A stretch of DNA of 64,000 nt from an uncultured beta proteobacterium (GCA_903853895.1 CAINUX010000106.1:62001-126000), one strand, 5' to 3'; positions 9,461-20,218 are shown, counted from the stretch's first letter. Translations and numbers: made by a program. Notes: generated from the sequence alone by a model not told the origin.

Positions 9461-9772
9461 ATGTACGCGGTCATAAAAACCGGCGGCAAGCAATATCGTG
9501 TTGCTGCCGGCGAAAAAATTAAAGTAGAACAGATTGCTGCGGATGTAGGCCAAGAAATTGTGTTTGACCAGGTTTTGGCTGTCGGAAACGGCGCTGAATT
9601 GAAGGTTGGCACACCCTTGGTGTCCGGCGCAACGGTGACAGTCACCGTCTTGGCGCATGGCAAGCACGACAAAGTGGGCATTTTCAAAATGCGCCGTCGT
9701 AAGCATTATCAAAAACGTCAAGGGCACCGTCAGCAGTTCACAGAGCTGCTCATCGGCGCGATTGCTGGATAA
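9461..9772 (+). CDS. rplU: 50S ribosomal protein L21
   Basis: A 103-residue protein of the large ribosomal subunit. The start [14 protein letters not shown] is the classic L21 N-terminus, and the [14 protein letters not shown] stretch near the C-terminus is its rRNA-binding signature. A Shine-Dalgarno-like AGAGG at 9451-9455 precedes the ATG at 9461. It forms an operon with rpmA, 12 nt downstream, transcribed from the promoter at 9381 and ended by the terminator at 10064. Confidence 0.98.
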   Translation: MYAVIKTGGKQYRVAAGEKIKVEQIAADVGQEIVFDQVLAVGNGAELKVGTPLVSGATVTVTVLAHGKHDKVGIFKMRRRKHYQKRQGHRQQFTELLIGAIAG

Positions 9773-9784
9773 GGGGCATAGGTC

Positions 9785-10042
9785 ATGGCACAGAAAAAAG
9801 GCGGCGGCTCTACGCGAAATGGGCGCGATTCAAAGCCCAAAATGCTCGGTGTGAAGAAATTTGGCGGTGAATTGGTCAGCGGCGGCGCGATCATCGTGCG
9901 TCAACGCGGCACCAAGTTCCATCCTGGCACCAATGTAGGCATCGGCAAGGATCACACCTTGTTTGCGCTGACTGAAGGCCATGTTTCGTTCACCACTAAG
10001 GGTGCGCTGAACAAACACACGGTGAACGTGACTGCAGCCTGA
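9785..10042 (+). CDS. rpmA: 50S ribosomal protein L27
   Basis: An 85-residue protein of the large subunit, whose N-terminal tail reaches the peptidyl transferase centre. It begins [16 protein letters not shown] directly, so there is no cleavable Firmicute-type N-terminal extension. The GVKKFGGE and [10 protein letters not shown] motifs are standard. It sits 12 nt after rplU and is followed by a strong intrinsic terminator. Confidence 0.98.
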   Translation: MAQKKGGGSTRNGRDSKPKMLGVKKFGGELVSGGAIIVRQRGTKFHPGTNVGIGKDHTLFALTEGHVSFTTKGALNKHTVNVTAA

Positions 10043-10052
10043 TCTGCAGTGA

Positions 10053-11186
<1,134 letters not shown>

Positions 11187-11190
11187 ATTT

Positions 11191-11237
11191 ACTATAAAAA
11201 TAGTAGCTGTCTACGCAATGCGGGCGGGGGCTACTGG
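11191..11237 (+). repeat. Dispersed 47-bp element, copy 2 (intergenic)
   Basis: Left inverted repeat ACTAT-N7-GTAGC (11191-11207), a 17-nt spacer with CGCA in the YGYA position, and a diverged tail CGGGGGCTACTGG. It nearly fills the 56-bp obgE-proB gap. AGTAGC and GCTACT within it can also pair over a longer distance. Confidence 0.7.
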
Positions 11238-11242
11238 CTCAT

Positions 11243-12379
11243 ATGGCAAACATGTCTAGTTCTTCCGTGCTGCGCGACGCGCGGCGTATTGTGGTCAAGG
11301 TGGGCTCCAGCCTGGTGACCAATGATGGCCGCGGCCTGGACGAAGCGGCCATCGGCGAATGGTGTCGCCAGATGGCGCAACTGATGCGCGATGGACGCGA
11401 AGTCATCATGGTTTCCAGCGGTGCCATTGCCGAGGGCATGAAGCGCCTGGGCTGGACGGTTCGCCCCAAGGCGATTCAGGAACTGCAGGCCGCCGCCGCT
11501 GTCGGGCAAATGGGCTTGGCGCAAATGTACGAGACCAAGCTCAAGCTGAACGGCCTGGGCAGCGCGCAGGTCTTGCTGACCCATGCCGACCTGGCCGACC
11601 GGGAGCGCTACCTCAACGCCCGCTCCACGCTGCTGACCCTGCTCAAACTGGGGGTCGTGCCTGTCATCAACGAAAACGACACGGTGGTCAACGACGAGAT
11701 CAAGTTTGGTGACAACGACACGCTGGGTGCGCTGGTGGCCAACTTGGTGGAAGCCGATGCGCTGGTGATCCTGACCGACCAGAAGGGGCTCTTCACCGCC
11801 GATCCCCGCAAAGCCCCCAATGCCGAGTTCGTGCATGAAGCCCGCGCGGGTGATGCCTCGCTGGAGGCCATGGCCGGCGGTGCTGGCTCCAGCCTAGGGC
11901 GCGGCGGCATGATCACCAAGATTTTGGCCGCCAAGCGTGCGGCGGGCTCGGGCGCATCCACCGTAATCGCCTGGGGCCGGGAGCCCGATGCATTGATTCG
12001 CTTGACCCAAGGAGAGGCCATTGGCACCCTGCTGGTGGCGCAAACCCAGAAAAATCAGGCGCGCAAACAGTGGATGGCGGACCACTTGCAACTGCGCGGC
12101 GCGGTCGTGGTGGACGCGGGTGCAGTCGTCAAAGTGCGTGACCAGGGAAAAAGCCTGCTACCGGTCGGGATGGTGCTGGTGGAGGGGGACTTTTCACGCG
12201 GTGACGTGATCGCGTTGCGTGACGAGCGCGGTGTCGAATTTGCCCGGGGTCTGGCCAATTATTCGAGTTCCGAGGCGCGGCTACTGTGCCGCAGGCCTTC
12301 TGCCGATATCGAAAAACTGTTGGGCTATGCCGCGGAGCCCGAGATGCTTCACCGAGACAACCTGGTGCTGACCCGATAA
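11243..12379 (+). CDS. proB: Glutamate 5-kinase
   Basis: A 378-residue first enzyme of proline biosynthesis, making gamma-glutamyl phosphate. The amino acid kinase domain (about 1-260) opens with [14 protein letters not shown] and contains the family segments [17 protein letters not shown] and [14 protein letters not shown]-terminal PUA domain (about 280-360) is present, as in E. coli. ATG at 11243. The 47-bp element ends 6 nt upstream of the start, so the ribosome-binding region lies inside or next to repeat sequence (no strong Shine-Dalgarno is visible). Confidence 0.96.
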   Translation: MANMSSSSVLRDARRIVVKVGSSLVTNDGRGLDEAAIGEWCRQMAQLMRDGREVIMVSSGAIAEGMKRLGWTVRPKAIQELQAAAAVGQMGLAQMYETKLKLNGLGSAQVLLTHADLADRERYLNARSTLLTLLKLGVVPVINENDTVVNDEIKFGDNDTLGALVANLVEADALVILTDQKGLFTADPRKAPNAEFVHEARAGDASLEAMAGGAGSSLGRGGMITKILAAKRAAGSGASTVIAWGREPDALIRLTQGEAIGTLLVAQTQKNQARKQWMADHLQLRGAVVVDAGAVVKVRDQGKSLLPVGMVLVEGDFSRGDVIALRDERGVEFARGLANYSSSEARLLCRRPSADIEKLLGYAAEPEMLHRDNLVLTR

Positions 12380-12400
12380 GCGGGGACTGAGTAGAACGCC

Positions 12401-12898
12401 TTAGTCGCGGGCCACTTGGCGTCGTTTCAGGGCTGTGACGATATCGTCCCGTTTGGCGGCGGTACGACCTTCACAGGCGCCCTGCTTGGCAATCGCATAG
12501 GCGTGGCGTGACGGCAAATTGCTGGTCATGTCTTTCCAGGGGGCTTGTTCGTTGTTCACCCATTGGTCCGCGGCATTGACTCTGGCATAGGTTTTGACTT
12601 CACCCGTCGCGCACCGGATGCCCTCATACGCCACGTTCCTGGAACCTGACGCATTGCGCATGACGACTACGTACCGCACAATGCCGTCGGTCGCGCCGAC
12701 TGCCAACGTTGCGGGGTCAATGCCGACTTTTAGCGTGACATAGGGGGGCATTTCAACAGGGATCAGCAGGTCAGTCGAGTAAGCTGGCGTAGATGGTGAT
12801 CTTTCCTCGACCCACTCCGCAACCTCAACGGGAGTCTGGGCCCAGACGCCTGCGCCAGCAATAGCCATCCAGAACCCGAAAATGACTCTACATTTCAT
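12401..12898 (-). CDS. CNP1-like family exported protein
   Basis: A 165-residue protein resembling the CNP1-like family of uncharacterised betaproteobacterial proteins. The ATG at 12898 is followed by a signal peptide with a basic start, a hydrophobic core and a likely cleavage site VWA/QTP near residue 20. The mature part has the segment [25 protein letters not shown], recognisable in the family, and ends in a basic tail. The start overlaps the end of rppH by 11 nt on the same strand, suggesting co-transcription. Function is unknown; a periplasmic location is inferred from the signal peptide. Confidence 0.8.
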   Translation of the reverse strand: MKCRVIFGFWMAIAGAGVWAQTPVEVAEWVEERSPSTPAYSTDLLIPVEMPPYVTLKVGIDPATLAVGATDGIVRYVVVMRNASGSRNVAYEGIRCATGEVKTYARVNAADQWVNNEQAPWKDMTSNLPSRHAYAIAKQGACEGRTAAKRDDIVTALKRRQVARD

Positions 12899-13520
12899 GC
12901 TTGCGTCCGTGATTTTGGGCAGACGGATCGGGCTCAAACGACGCACCGGGAGGCAGTTCCATGCCATTGGGCAGATGATCGCGAATGGACTCGTCCCCAT
13001 GTTCGTGGGAGCGGTGTCCATGGCGCAGAAAACGGTTGCGGGGTTCATTGCGCGGCAAATAGCGGGCGAGCTCCGTCAGGGCGGTCTCATAGACACCCCG
13101 TTTGAATTCGACCACGGCGTCCAGCGGAACCCAGTAATCGTTCCAGCGCCAGGCGTCAAACTCAGGGTGATCGGTGGCGCGCAGGTTCAGATCCCAGTCG
13201 TGCCCGATCAATTTGAGTAAGAACCAGATTTGCTTCTGGCCCTTGTAGTGGCCGCGTGCGTCGCGGCGAATGTAACGGTCCGGCACCTCGTAGCGCAACC
13301 AGTCTCGGGTACGGGCAACTATGCTCACATGCTCCGGGTGGAGCCCGACTTCCTCGTGCAGTTCACGGATCATGGCCTGCTCAGGAGTCTCCCCCCGGTC
13401 AATGCCACCCTGTGGAAACTGCCACGAATGGGTACGAATGCGCTTGCCCCAAAATACCTGATTTTTCTGGTTGAGCAGGACGATGCCGACGTTGGGCCGA
13501 AAGCCGTCCCGGTCAAGCAT
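12888..13520 (-). CDS. rppH: RNA pyrophosphohydrolase RppH
   Basis: A Nudix enzyme of about 210 residues that removes pyrophosphate from 5'-triphosphorylated mRNA and so triggers RNase E decay. It starts [17 protein letters not shown]. Its Nudix box is [11 protein letters not shown] followed by RELHEEVGL, and it has WQFPQGG as in E. coli RppH. The ATG at 13520 is preferred over a TTG two codons earlier. The C-terminal 50 residues are His- and Pro-rich and extend beyond the E. coli length (176), which is usual for Burkholderiales. Divergent from proS. Confidence 0.94.
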   Translation of the reverse strand: MLDRDGFRPNVGIVLLNQKNQVFWGKRIRTHSWQFPQGGIDRGETPEQAMIRELHEEVGLHPEHVSIVARTRDWLRYEVPDRYIRRDARGHYKGQKQIWFLLKLIGHDWDLNLRATDHPEFDAWRWNDYWVPLDAVVEFKRGVYETALTELARYLPRNEPRNRFLRHGHRSHEHGDESIRDHLPNGMELPPGASFEPDPSAQNHGRKHEM

Positions 13521-13612
13521 AATCAAACCCCAATTTTTAAACTTCGTTCATTATGCACAGCAAGCGCCGTGTATCAAGGGGCGAGGGCCTCTGAAGTTCA
13601 CCGAGTCACCCC

Positions 13613-15355
13613 ATGAAAGCATCCCAATTTCTCATTTCCACCCTCAAAGAGGCTCCCGCGGACGCGGAGGTGGCCAGCCACAAGCTGATGATGCGCGCGG
13701 GCATGATCAAGAAGCTGGGCGCCGGCATCTACACCTACATGCCTATGGGGCTGCGGGTTATCCGCAAGGTGGAGGCTATTGTTCGGGAGGAAATGAACCG
13801 CGCCGGTTCAGTGGAGCTGAGCATGCCGGTGATCCAACCTGCCGAGTTGTGGCAGGAAACCGGACGCTTCACGACCAATGGCCCCGAGCTGCTGCGCATC
13901 CAGGACCGCCATGGCCGCGATTACATCGTGCAGCCGACCAGCGAAGAAGTGATCACTGACATTGCACGCCAGGAAATCAAGAGCTACAAACAGTTGCCCA
14001 AGAACCTGTACCAGATCCAGACCAAGTTCCGTGACGAGCGCCGTCCGCGCTTTGGTCTGATGCGTGGACGTGAGTTCACGATGAAGGACGCCTACAGCTT
14101 CGACCGGGATCTGGACGCCGCCAAGAAGAGCTACGACACCATGAGTGGTGCCTACCGCCGCATCTTTGACCGTTTTGGCCTGCGCTACCGCGCGGTTGCG
14201 GCCGACAGTGGCGCCATTGGCGGAGACCTGAGCGAAGAATTTCAGGTAATTGCCGATACCGGCGAAGACGCCATCGTCTACTGCCCCGATAGCAGCTATG
14301 CCGCGAATATGGAAAAGGCCGAGGCGCTGGCACCTGCAGGGCCCCGCGGCGCGGCTACTCAGGCCATGGCCAAAGTGTCCACGCCGGGAAAGAGCACCTG
14401 TGAAGACGTGGCCGAGTTGCTGGGTGTTGCCCTGCAAACCACCGTCAAGTCGCTCGTGCTGGCCACCGACGCCAAAGACGACAAGGACAACATTGTCAAA
14501 ACCCAGGTCTGGCTGTTGCTGCTGCGCGGCGACCACGAGATGAACGAAGTCAAGGTTGGCAAGGTGCCGGGCCTGAATGACTTCCGTTTTGCCACGCTGG
14601 GGGAGATTGAAGAGTATTTTGGCTGCAAGCCGGGCTACCTGGGCCCCATCGGTTTGCAGAAACCCGTCAAACTGGTGGTGGACCGCGAGGTGGCAGTCAT
14701 GGTCGACTGGATTTGCGGCGCCAATGCCGAAGATTTCCATACCACAGGCGTCAATTGGGGCCGTGACCTGCCAGAACCTGCGCTGGTCGCAGATCTGCGC
14801 AATGTGAAGGCGGGAGACCTGTCGCCAGATGGCAAAGGTGTGCTGGCGATTGAGCGCGGTATCGAAGTGGGGCACGTATTCGTGTTGGGCACCAAGTACA
14901 GCAAGCCCATGAACGCGACGTTCCTGGACGTGAATGGCAAACCCCAGTTCATGGAAATGGGCTGCTACGGTATTGGCATTACTCGCCTGCCTGCCGCCGC
15001 CATCGAGCAGAACCACGATGCCCGCGGCATCATCTGGCCAGACGCGCTGGCGCCGTTCACTGTGGTGCTGTGCCCCATCAGTCCGGACCGCTTCCCCGAC
15101 GTCAAGGCCGCTGCTGACAACCTGTACGCCGAGCTGCTGGCCGCCGGCGTGGATGTGATGCTGGACGACCGCTGCGAGCGCCCGGGCGCCATGTTTGCCG
15201 ACTGGGAGCTGATTGGCGTGCCGCACCGCGTCACCATTGGCGACCGTGCGCTGAAAGAAGGCGTGGTGGAGTATCAACACCGCCGCGATACGGAAGCTAC
15301 CAAGGTCTCGCTGGGCGAGGTGGCGGCGCTGATTCGTGCCAAACTGGCAGCATGA
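13613..15355 (+). CDS. proS: Prolyl-tRNA synthetase
   Basis: A 580-residue class II aminoacyl-tRNA synthetase of the bacterial type. Motif 1 to 2 regions include [10 protein letters not shown] and the [19 protein letters not shown] block. An editing INS domain (about 225-400) interrupts the catalytic core. Motif 3 follows in the segment [16 protein letters not shown]. The anticodon-binding domain is at the C-terminus. ATG at 13613. The stop overlaps the start of the following lytic transglycosylase as ATGA. Confidence 0.97.
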   Translation: MKASQFLISTLKEAPADAEVASHKLMMRAGMIKKLGAGIYTYMPMGLRVIRKVEAIVREEMNRAGSVELSMPVIQPAELWQETGRFTTNGPELLRIQDRHGRDYIVQPTSEEVITDIARQEIKSYKQLPKNLYQIQTKFRDERRPRFGLMRGREFTMKDAYSFDRDLDAAKKSYDTMSGAYRRIFDRFGLRYRAVAADSGAIGGDLSEEFQVIADTGEDAIVYCPDSSYAANMEKAEALAPAGPRGAATQAMAKVSTPGKSTCEDVAELLGVALQTTVKSLVLATDAKDDKDNIVKTQVWLLLLRGDHEMNEVKVGKVPGLNDFRFATLGEIEEYFGCKPGYLGPIGLQKPVKLVVDREVAVMVDWICGANAEDFHTTGVNWGRDLPEPALVADLRNVKAGDLSPDGKGVLAIERGIEVGHVFVLGTKYSKPMNATFLDVNGKPQFMEMGCYGIGITRLPAAAIEQNHDARGIIWPDALAPFTVVLCPISPDRFPDVKAAADNLYAELLAAGVDVMLDDRCERPGAMFADWELIGVPHRVTIGDRALKEGVVEYQHRRDTEATKVSLGEVAALIRAKLAA

Positions 15356-16011
15356 CGCCTGCCACGGCTCCGTTGGGCGCCCGCGTTACACGAAGAATCT
15401 GCCTCCTGCCCTCGTTGGTAGGTCTTGGGTTGCTATCGATTCAGGAGCATTCCTGGGCCGGCGCGCAAATTGAGGAGCCCATAGCCGACGCGGTTCGAAA
15501 CGCAATGCGTGCGTCCGTCCATAGTGACGCACCACCTGAACCGGTCTTTCCGTCTACGGAGTCGCGGTTGCACTACTTGCGCTGGAAGATTGAGATGAAC
15601 AAGCGGCTGATCAGCCGCAGAACCGACCTCAGAACTTTCCAGGAAAGAGATGAGTTTCTTCAGTCAGTTTGGTACAACAGCAAACGAACGCGACTCGACG
15701 TGGATTTGGTCTTGGGATTGATCCAGGTTGAAAGCAATTTCCGAAAAAGAGCCATTAGCTCTGTGGGAGCCCGTGGCTACATGCAAGTCATGCCCTTTTG
15801 GATGCGCCTGCTGGGCGAAGGCGACGTTGCCAAGTTGTTCAACATGCAAACCAATTTGCGCTTTGGCTGCGTGATTTTGCGACACTACCTCGATAGGGAA
15901 AACGGCGACCTGTTCTTGGCCTTGGGGCGATACAACGGCTCGCGGGGAAAACCACAGTACCCGGATGCTGTCTTTGCCAACAAACGGTTGTGGGAGTTTG
16001 TCGTCAAGTAA
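15352..16011 (+). CDS. Lytic transglycosylase, SLT domain
   Basis: A 219-residue exported murein-cleaving enzyme. The N-terminus (residues 1-36) is a signal peptide with basic residues and a hydrophobic stretch [12 protein letters not shown] ending near SWAGA. The SLT catalytic domain spans about 110-205. It contains [16 protein letters not shown], with the catalytic Glu in VESNF, then [13 protein letters not shown] and the RYNGSRG substrate-site motif. It overlaps proS by 4 nt; this proS-SLT pairing recurs in Burkholderiales. A 17-bp half-match to the dispersed element lies in the signal-peptide region at 15432. Exact substrate preference is unknown. Confidence 0.88.
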   Translation: MTPATAPLGARVTRRICLLPSLVGLGLLSIQEHSWAGAQIEEPIADAVRNAMRASVHSDAPPEPVFPSTESRLHYLRWKIEMNKRLISRRTDLRTFQERDEFLQSVWYNSKRTRLDVDLVLGLIQVESNFRKRAISSVGARGYMQVMPFWMRLLGEGDVAKLFNMQTNLRFGCVILRHYLDRENGDLFLALGRYNGSRGKPQYPDAVFANKRLWEFVVK

Positions 16012-16207
16012 GTCATTTGGCACTACTTCCTTTGGCGGGATCCGTTGGGCTGCACGTATTTCTGCGTGTCCCCCGCCCGCTGTGCGGGCTCCTCCAGCGC
16101 ATAACACCCACGCCGTGCCTGCTGCGTGCGCGCGAAGTGCCAGCTGTGTGCGAGATACGCACCGTCAGTCAAGCGAGCGAAGTGTTCCAACTCCGCAGAC
16201 AAATAAC

Positions 16208-16534
16208 TCAGGCCGCCGGAGTACCCAAGGCCTGCTGCAACTCACCGTTTTCGTACATCTCCATCATGATGTCCGAACCACCGATGAACTCGCCCTTGAC
16301 GTAGAGCTGTGGAATGGTCGGCCAGTTGCTGTAGTCCTTGATGCCGGCGCGGATCTCGTCGTCTTCCAGCACATTGACGGTCTTGATGGCCTTGGCATCC
16401 ACACCACAGGCCTTGAGGATCTGGATGGCGCGCCCTGAAAAACCGCACTGTGGAAAACTGGCATTGCCCTTCATGAAAAGCACAATCTCGTTGTGCTTGA
16501 CCAACTCGTCGATTCGTTGCTGTGTGTCGCTCAT
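16208..16534 (-). CDS. grxD: Monothiol glutaredoxin (Grx4 type)
   Basis: A 108-residue monothiol glutaredoxin with the active site CGFS (FPQCGFSGRAIQIL). CGFS glutaredoxins bind a [2Fe-2S] cluster with glutathione and donate or traffic clusters rather than acting as general reductants. The WPTIPQLYVKGEFIGGSDI segment holds the cis-proline and glutathione-binding residues. Length is standard. It is divergent from the GspE-like gene, with a perfect FNR-type palindrome in the 181-bp gap. The 196 bp on its other side hold a small GC hairpin (16075-16089) without a T run and nothing else I recognise. Confidence 0.95.
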   Translation of the reverse strand: MSDTQQRIDELVKHNEIVLFMKGNASFPQCGFSGRAIQILKACGVDAKAIKTVNVLEDDEIRAGIKDYSNWPTIPQLYVKGEFIGGSDIMMEMYENGELQQALGTPAA

Positions 16535-16642
16535 CGCAAAAACTCCATGTAATCAGGCCCAATCGGCCCGGTGCGCTAACCTAATCTGCCATTATCCCAG
16601 ACCCTGTTGACGGCGCGGTCAAGTGGGGGCTAAGGAGGTTGC

Positions 16643-16656
16643 TTGATTCAAATCAA
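16643..16656. promoter_or_regulatory. Perfect FNR/Anr-type operator
   Basis: TTGAT-TCAA-ATCAA matches the FNR/CRP-type oxygen regulator consensus TTGAT-N4-ATCAA at all ten fixed bases, and flanking G/C extends the palindrome to 16 bp. The centre (16649.5) is 66 bp before the GspE-like ATG and 115 bp before the grxD ATG. A class II position (-41.5) would put the start near 16691, with a weak TG-N-GAGCAT extended -10 at 16676-16684. The match is seen; regulation is inferred. Confidence 0.65.
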
Positions 16657-16715
16657 GCAGGGCTGGCGGCTTCGGTGCGAGCATGAGAATATTGGTTTAA
16701 TTTGATCCGCCCCCC

Positions 16716-18623
16716 ATGACCGACCCTGATATCGAGTTACCACACGACGTCCTGCTGGGCGACGACTTTTCTCGCCATACAGGGCATGCTGGCGATTGGC
16801 CAAGCCAGAACACCGCCCCCGTTCCGCTGGATGGGAGCGATGCCGTCTTCTCCTCCCTGCAAATGGGCGTCGTGCATGACCTGGAGCAATTGCAAAGCCT
16901 GTTGCAACAAGGAATTTTTCGCGTGCTGCCCCTGGAAAGTACAGGCCCGTTGGAGAAAAGTGCGGGTCCCGAATGTCTCGTGGAAGCCTTTCGAGCGAGA
17001 ACCTTGCACCCGATGGACGATTCGGCAGAGCTGGCAGCCCGTCTGATGGTTCAGTTGTCCAAGGCGGGGCACGGCCAGCATGCGGTTAGTCAGGCGCTGT
17101 TGGTGGCAGGCGTTCTCAACCATGTGCCGGTAATTGAACTGACGGACTTCGAACCCCAGGCGCACGCTGTGGAAACGCTGCCCGCGGACATGGCAAACCG
17201 CCTCAATGTGCTGCCCATTTTGCGGGAAGGTGATGTGCTGATGGTGGCCATGGCCGAGCCCATGGATGCCGAACACCAGCATTTGATTCGCTTTGTCACC
17301 CAGTGCCGCGTGGTGGCGGTACTGGCAGCGAAGGATGACATTCAGCACGCGATTGGCCGCTGTTACGCGCTGCACAGCGATTCGGGTGAATTGGAGTCGC
17401 TGGCGATCAGCGAGATCGAAACCGGTAGCGAAGAAGAGGAAATGCGGGTCTGGAGCGAGGCCGAGACCTTGGCCCGCCAGGCACCCATCGTGCGTCTGGT
17501 CAGTACCCTTTTGTCCGACGCGGTGAGCCGGCGGGCCTCGGACATCCACATTCGCCCCGGCCAGAAGACTTTTGAAGTGCTGTACCGCATCAATGGCACG
17601 CTGGTGCCGGTGCGACGCCTGCGCCGCGCCTTGCTACCGCCCGTGGTGGGGCGCATCAAGATTCTGGCCAGTATGAACAGTTCGGAGCATCGGTTGCCGC
17701 AGGACGGCCGCATCCGCATCACCGAGAACGGTGCTGGCATCGACCTGCGCATTTCCATTATCCCCTCGCAGTTCGGCGAGAGCGTTGTGATCCGTGTGCT
17801 GGCGCGCACGGCCGACATGCGCAGCCTTGACGCCATCGGGTTCGAGACGTCGGATCTTGCCCGCCTGCGGGATCTGCTACGGCGCAGCATGGGCATCGTG
17901 CTGGTGACCGGTCCCACGGGTTCGGGCAAGACCACCACGCTGTACGCGGCACTGCAAGAGGTGGTGCGGCAAAACGTCAACATCATCACGGTTGAAGATC
18001 CGATCGAATACGAACTGGAAAACGTGATTCAGATCCAGGTCAATCCGGTCATTGACTTCAGCTTTCCCAAGGCCCTGCGCCACATCCTGCGCCACGACCC
18101 GGACGTGATCCTGATAGGCGAGATGCGCGACTACGAGACGGCCAAGATCGCCGTAGAGAGCGCGCTGACTGGTCACCTGGTGTTCAGCACCCTGCACACC
18201 AACGATGCACCCAGTGCGCTGGTGCGACTAATTGAGATGGGGGTGGAGCCCTATTTGATCCGCTCGGCCGTGATCGGCGTGCTGGCCCAACGGCTGGTGC
18301 GCACCAACTGCCCCCACTGCCGCGCAATCGAGCCCGTGGACACCCTGATGCGGACGAACCTCGACCTGGGACCTGACGAGGTTTTCTGGCGCGGCGCGGG
18401 CTGTGATCGCTGCCATGGCACGGGCTTCTCGGGCCGCCAGGCGATTTACGAGCTGCTGGTCATGGATAAACAACTGGCCGAACGGGTAGATATTGGGGTG
18501 TCTGCCGATGTATACCGCGACAGCGCCCTGTCGAGCCGCATGCACAGTCTGCCAGCCAACGGCATCAAACTGGCGCGGACCGGTGCCGTGTCACTGGCAG
18601 AAATCTACCGGGCCTGCATGTAG
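16716..18623 (+). CDS. GspE/PilB-family secretion ATPase (orphan)
   Basis: A 635-residue ATPase of the type II secretion / type IV pilus motor family. Residues 1-240 form a long acidic N-terminal region with a GspE-N-like part. The motor domain has the paired-arginine region SRRASDIHIRPG, Walker A GPTGSGKTTTLYAAL, Walker B DPDVILIGEMRD and the His box GHLVFSTLHTNDAPSALV. The CPHC and CDRCHG cysteines form the zinc site. It is distinct from the pilB at 4889 and has no gsp or pil neighbours here. The system it serves is therefore unknown; MshE- or GspE-like roles are possible. A perfect FNR box lies upstream. Confidence 0.88.
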   Translation: MTDPDIELPHDVLLGDDFSRHTGHAGDWPSQNTAPVPLDGSDAVFSSLQMGVVHDLEQLQSLLQQGIFRVLPLESTGPLEKSAGPECLVEAFRARTLHPMDDSAELAARLMVQLSKAGHGQHAVSQALLVAGVLNHVPVIELTDFEPQAHAVETLPADMANRLNVLPILREGDVLMVAMAEPMDAEHQHLIRFVTQCRVVAVLAAKDDIQHAIGRCYALHSDSGELESLAISEIETGSEEEEMRVWSEAETLARQAPIVRLVSTLLSDAVSRRASDIHIRPGQKTFEVLYRINGTLVPVRRLRRALLPPVVGRIKILASMNSSEHRLPQDGRIRITENGAGIDLRISIIPSQFGESVVIRVLARTADMRSLDAIGFETSDLARLRDLLRRSMGIVLVTGPTGSGKTTTLYAALQEVVRQNVNIITVEDPIEYELENVIQIQVNPVIDFSFPKALRHILRHDPDVILIGEMRDYETAKIAVESALTGHLVFSTLHTNDAPSALVRLIEMGVEPYLIRSAVIGVLAQRLVRTNCPHCRAIEPVDTLMRTNLDLGPDEVFWRGAGCDRCHGTGFSGRQAIYELLVMDKQLAERVDIGVSADVYRDSALSSRMHSLPANGIKLARTGAVSLAEIYRACM

Positions 18624-18632
18624 GCCTGTGTC

Positions 18633-18926
18633 TCACAGCAGCCCGAGCAACTGCGCGGCTGGCTTGGCGACACTAGTCCTGCCAAACATCAGGTGCTCGA
18701 GGACCGGGATGGCAATGCACAGCAATACGAAAACTGGCAGTCGGCTGGTGTCCCAGCGGTCTTCCCGCCATTGTTTCTCCAGCGTGAACCACCAGTCGGC
18801 GTTGGACCACAGGCGCAACGCCTCCAGAAAACCAGTCCAGTCCTTGAAGATCAACCGCCCCAGGCCCAGATAGACCGGGATATTGACCAGGACCAGGAGG
18901 AGCCATTGGGCTTTTTGGGGGTTCAT
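18633..18926 (-). CDS. Small hypothetical membrane protein
   Basis: A 97-residue protein with two predicted hydrophobic segments, WLLLVLVNIPVYLGLG near the N-terminus and LPVFVLLCIAIPVLEHLMFG near the C-terminus. They are separated by a Trp- and charge-rich loop containing FKDW and EKQWREDRWDTSR. The ATG at 18926 is chosen because it puts the first membrane segment close to the start. It lies 11 nt downstream of the YjdM-like gene on the same strand and converges with the GspE-like gene. I do not recognise the family. Confidence 0.7.
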   Translation of the reverse strand: MNPQKAQWLLLVLVNIPVYLGLGRLIFKDWTGFLEALRLWSNADWWFTLEKQWREDRWDTSRLPVFVLLCIAIPVLEHLMFGRTSVAKPAAQLLGLL

Positions 18927-18937
18927 GGGCGCGGCGA

Positions 18938-19282
18938 TCAGGCCTTTTTCAGGAAGCAGGCCTTGAGCATAAAGCTGCCCCCGTCCATTTTGCAATCCAC
19001 TTCATGGTCGCCGCCCACGAGGCGGATGCTCTTGACCTTGGTACCCATCTTCAGCACTGTGGAGGACCCCTTGACCTTGAGATCCTTGATCAGCACCACG
19101 GCATCGCCATCCTGCAGCACCTGGCCATTGGAGTCCTTGACGACAGCGTCGGCATCGTCATCGGCGGCAGAGCCGGGCGCCATCGGCCACTCAAAGCCGC
19201 AGTCGGCACAGACGAAGTTGGTGCCATCGGGGTAGGTGTTCTCAAGGGTGCATTGGGGGCAGGGGAGTGTGGTGGTGGGCAT
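18938..19282 (-). CDS. YjdM/PhnA-like zinc-ribbon protein
   Basis: A 114-residue protein of the YjdM family, historically called PhnA. An N-terminal zinc ribbon has CPQC and CADCGFEW. A small beta domain follows with VVKDSNGQVLQDGDAVVLIKD and KVKGSSTVLKMGTKV, the family's most conserved blocks. Despite the old name, the family is not shown to act on phosphonates, and the enzyme phosphonoacetate hydrolase PhnA is unrelated. Full length. No phosphonate genes are near. It lies 20 nt upstream of a 47-bp element. Confidence 0.9.
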   Translation of the reverse strand: MPTTTLPCPQCTLENTYPDGTNFVCADCGFEWPMAPGSAADDDADAVVKDSNGQVLQDGDAVVLIKDLKVKGSSTVLKMGTKVKSIRLVGGDHEVDCKMDGGSFMLKACFLKKA

Positions 19283-19302
19283 GGAGCAAACGTCCTTTTG
19301 AT

Positions 19303-19349
19303 GCTATTGAATCAGTAGCTATAAGCGTATATTTTACGAGGGCCAACGG
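19303..19349 (+). repeat. Dispersed 47-bp element, copy 3 (overlaps prmC end)
   Basis: Left inverted repeat GCTAT-N7-GTAGC (19303-19319), a 17-nt spacer containing CGTA, and tail CGAGGGCCAACGG (19337-19349). Read on the minus strand, the tail and spacer edge encode the last residues (WPS) and TAA stop of PrmC. Confidence 0.8.
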
Positions 19350-20218
19350 CCGCCACTGCAACGTTCAACGCCGGCCAGGTCACGCCGGGATTGTGCATCC
19401 GCAAAGCCTGCGTCCGCCAGCAGCGCGCGCACGGCAGAGGCCTGGTCGTAGCCGTGTTCCAGTAACAGCCAGCCACCGGGCTGCAGATGGCGGCCCGCCT
19501 GGGCAATGATGGTGCCGATATCGTCCAGCCCGTGGTCGCCGCTGGCCAGTGCCTGCCGGGGTTCGTGGGTCAACGCCGCCAGATGCGGATCAAGCGCTGC
19601 GATGTAGGGCGGGTTGGAGACGATCAGGTCAAAGCAGCCCTGCACGCCGTCCAGCCAGTTGCCTTGCGCAAACCGGACCTTGAGATGCAGACGTAGGGCG
19701 TTGGCTTGTGCCACCGTCAGTGCGTCGGTGCTGTAGTCGATCGCCAGTACTTGCAGGTCGGGGCGGCTGTGTTGGAGCGCTAAGGCGATGGCGCCGCTGC
19801 CGGTGCCTAAATCGAGGACGCGGGTGGGCTTGGTGTGCGGCTCAGTCGTTGTAGAGGTGCTCGCAGTCGTTGGAGCGATGGCTAACACCTCCAGCGCCCA
19901 GTCCACCAGCGTCTCGGTATCAGGCCGGGGCACCAGAACACGGCCGTCCACACAAAGGTCCAGCCCGTAAAACGCTTTGTGGCCGGTGATATAGGCCAGC
20001 GGTTCACCCGCGGCACGACGACGCACGGTGGCCTGCAGCGTGGCGTGGGCGGCGTCGGGCAGGGCGTCGGTGTCGTGCGCCAGCAGCCAGGCGCGTTCCA
20101 TGTCCGTGCGGCCTACTGCGTGCAGTACCAGCAGTTGCGCGTCGAGCCGGTCCAAGCCCTGGGTCTGGGCCCATCCCATGGCCTGGGCGATGGTGGAGGG
20201 TGTTTGCGGGGTTCCCAT
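19334..20218 (-). CDS. prmC: Release factor glutamine methyltransferase PrmC
   Basis: A 294-residue SAM-dependent enzyme that N5-methylates the glutamine of the GGQ motif in release factors. The N-terminal helical domain (1-75) is followed by the methyltransferase fold. It has the SAM motif VLDLGTGSGAIALAL, and the catalytic motif NPPY in VSNPPYIAALDPHL. It lies downstream of prfA (its substrate gene) on the same strand, the usual pairing. The two are separated here by one 47-bp element, and another supplies the PrmC stop codon. Confidence 0.95.
   Translation of the reverse strand: MGTPQTPSTIAQAMGWAQTQGLDRLDAQLLVLHAVGRTDMERAWLLAHDTDALPDAAHATLQATVRRRAAGEPLAYITGHKAFYGLDLCVDGRVLVPRPDTETLVDWALEVLAIAPTTASTSTTTEPHTKPTRVLDLGTGSGAIALALQHSRPDLQVLAIDYSTDALTVAQANALRLHLKVRFAQGNWLDGVQGCFDLIVSNPPYIAALDPHLAALTHEPRQALASGDHGLDDIGTIIAQAGRHLQPGGWLLLEHGYDQASAVRALLADAGFADAQSRRDLAGVERCSGGRWPS

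Noticed and set aside
13582-13594. CGAGGGCCTCTGA, similar to the start of the 47-bp element tail, upstream of proS
   Set aside because: The sequence 47 bp upstream has no GCTAY-N7-RTAGC arm, so only seven bases match.
13808-15280. A 490-codon open frame antisense to proS
   Set aside because: Compositional shadow; proS on the sense strand has every expected motif.
15432-15448. GCTAT-N7-GGAGC in the lytic transglycosylase signal region, 14 of 17 bases like the left arm of the copy at 25290
   Set aside because: The expected tail 17 bp further on is absent (no GAGGGCTA) and the YGYA core is missing. It may be a half element, but a chance match cannot be excluded.
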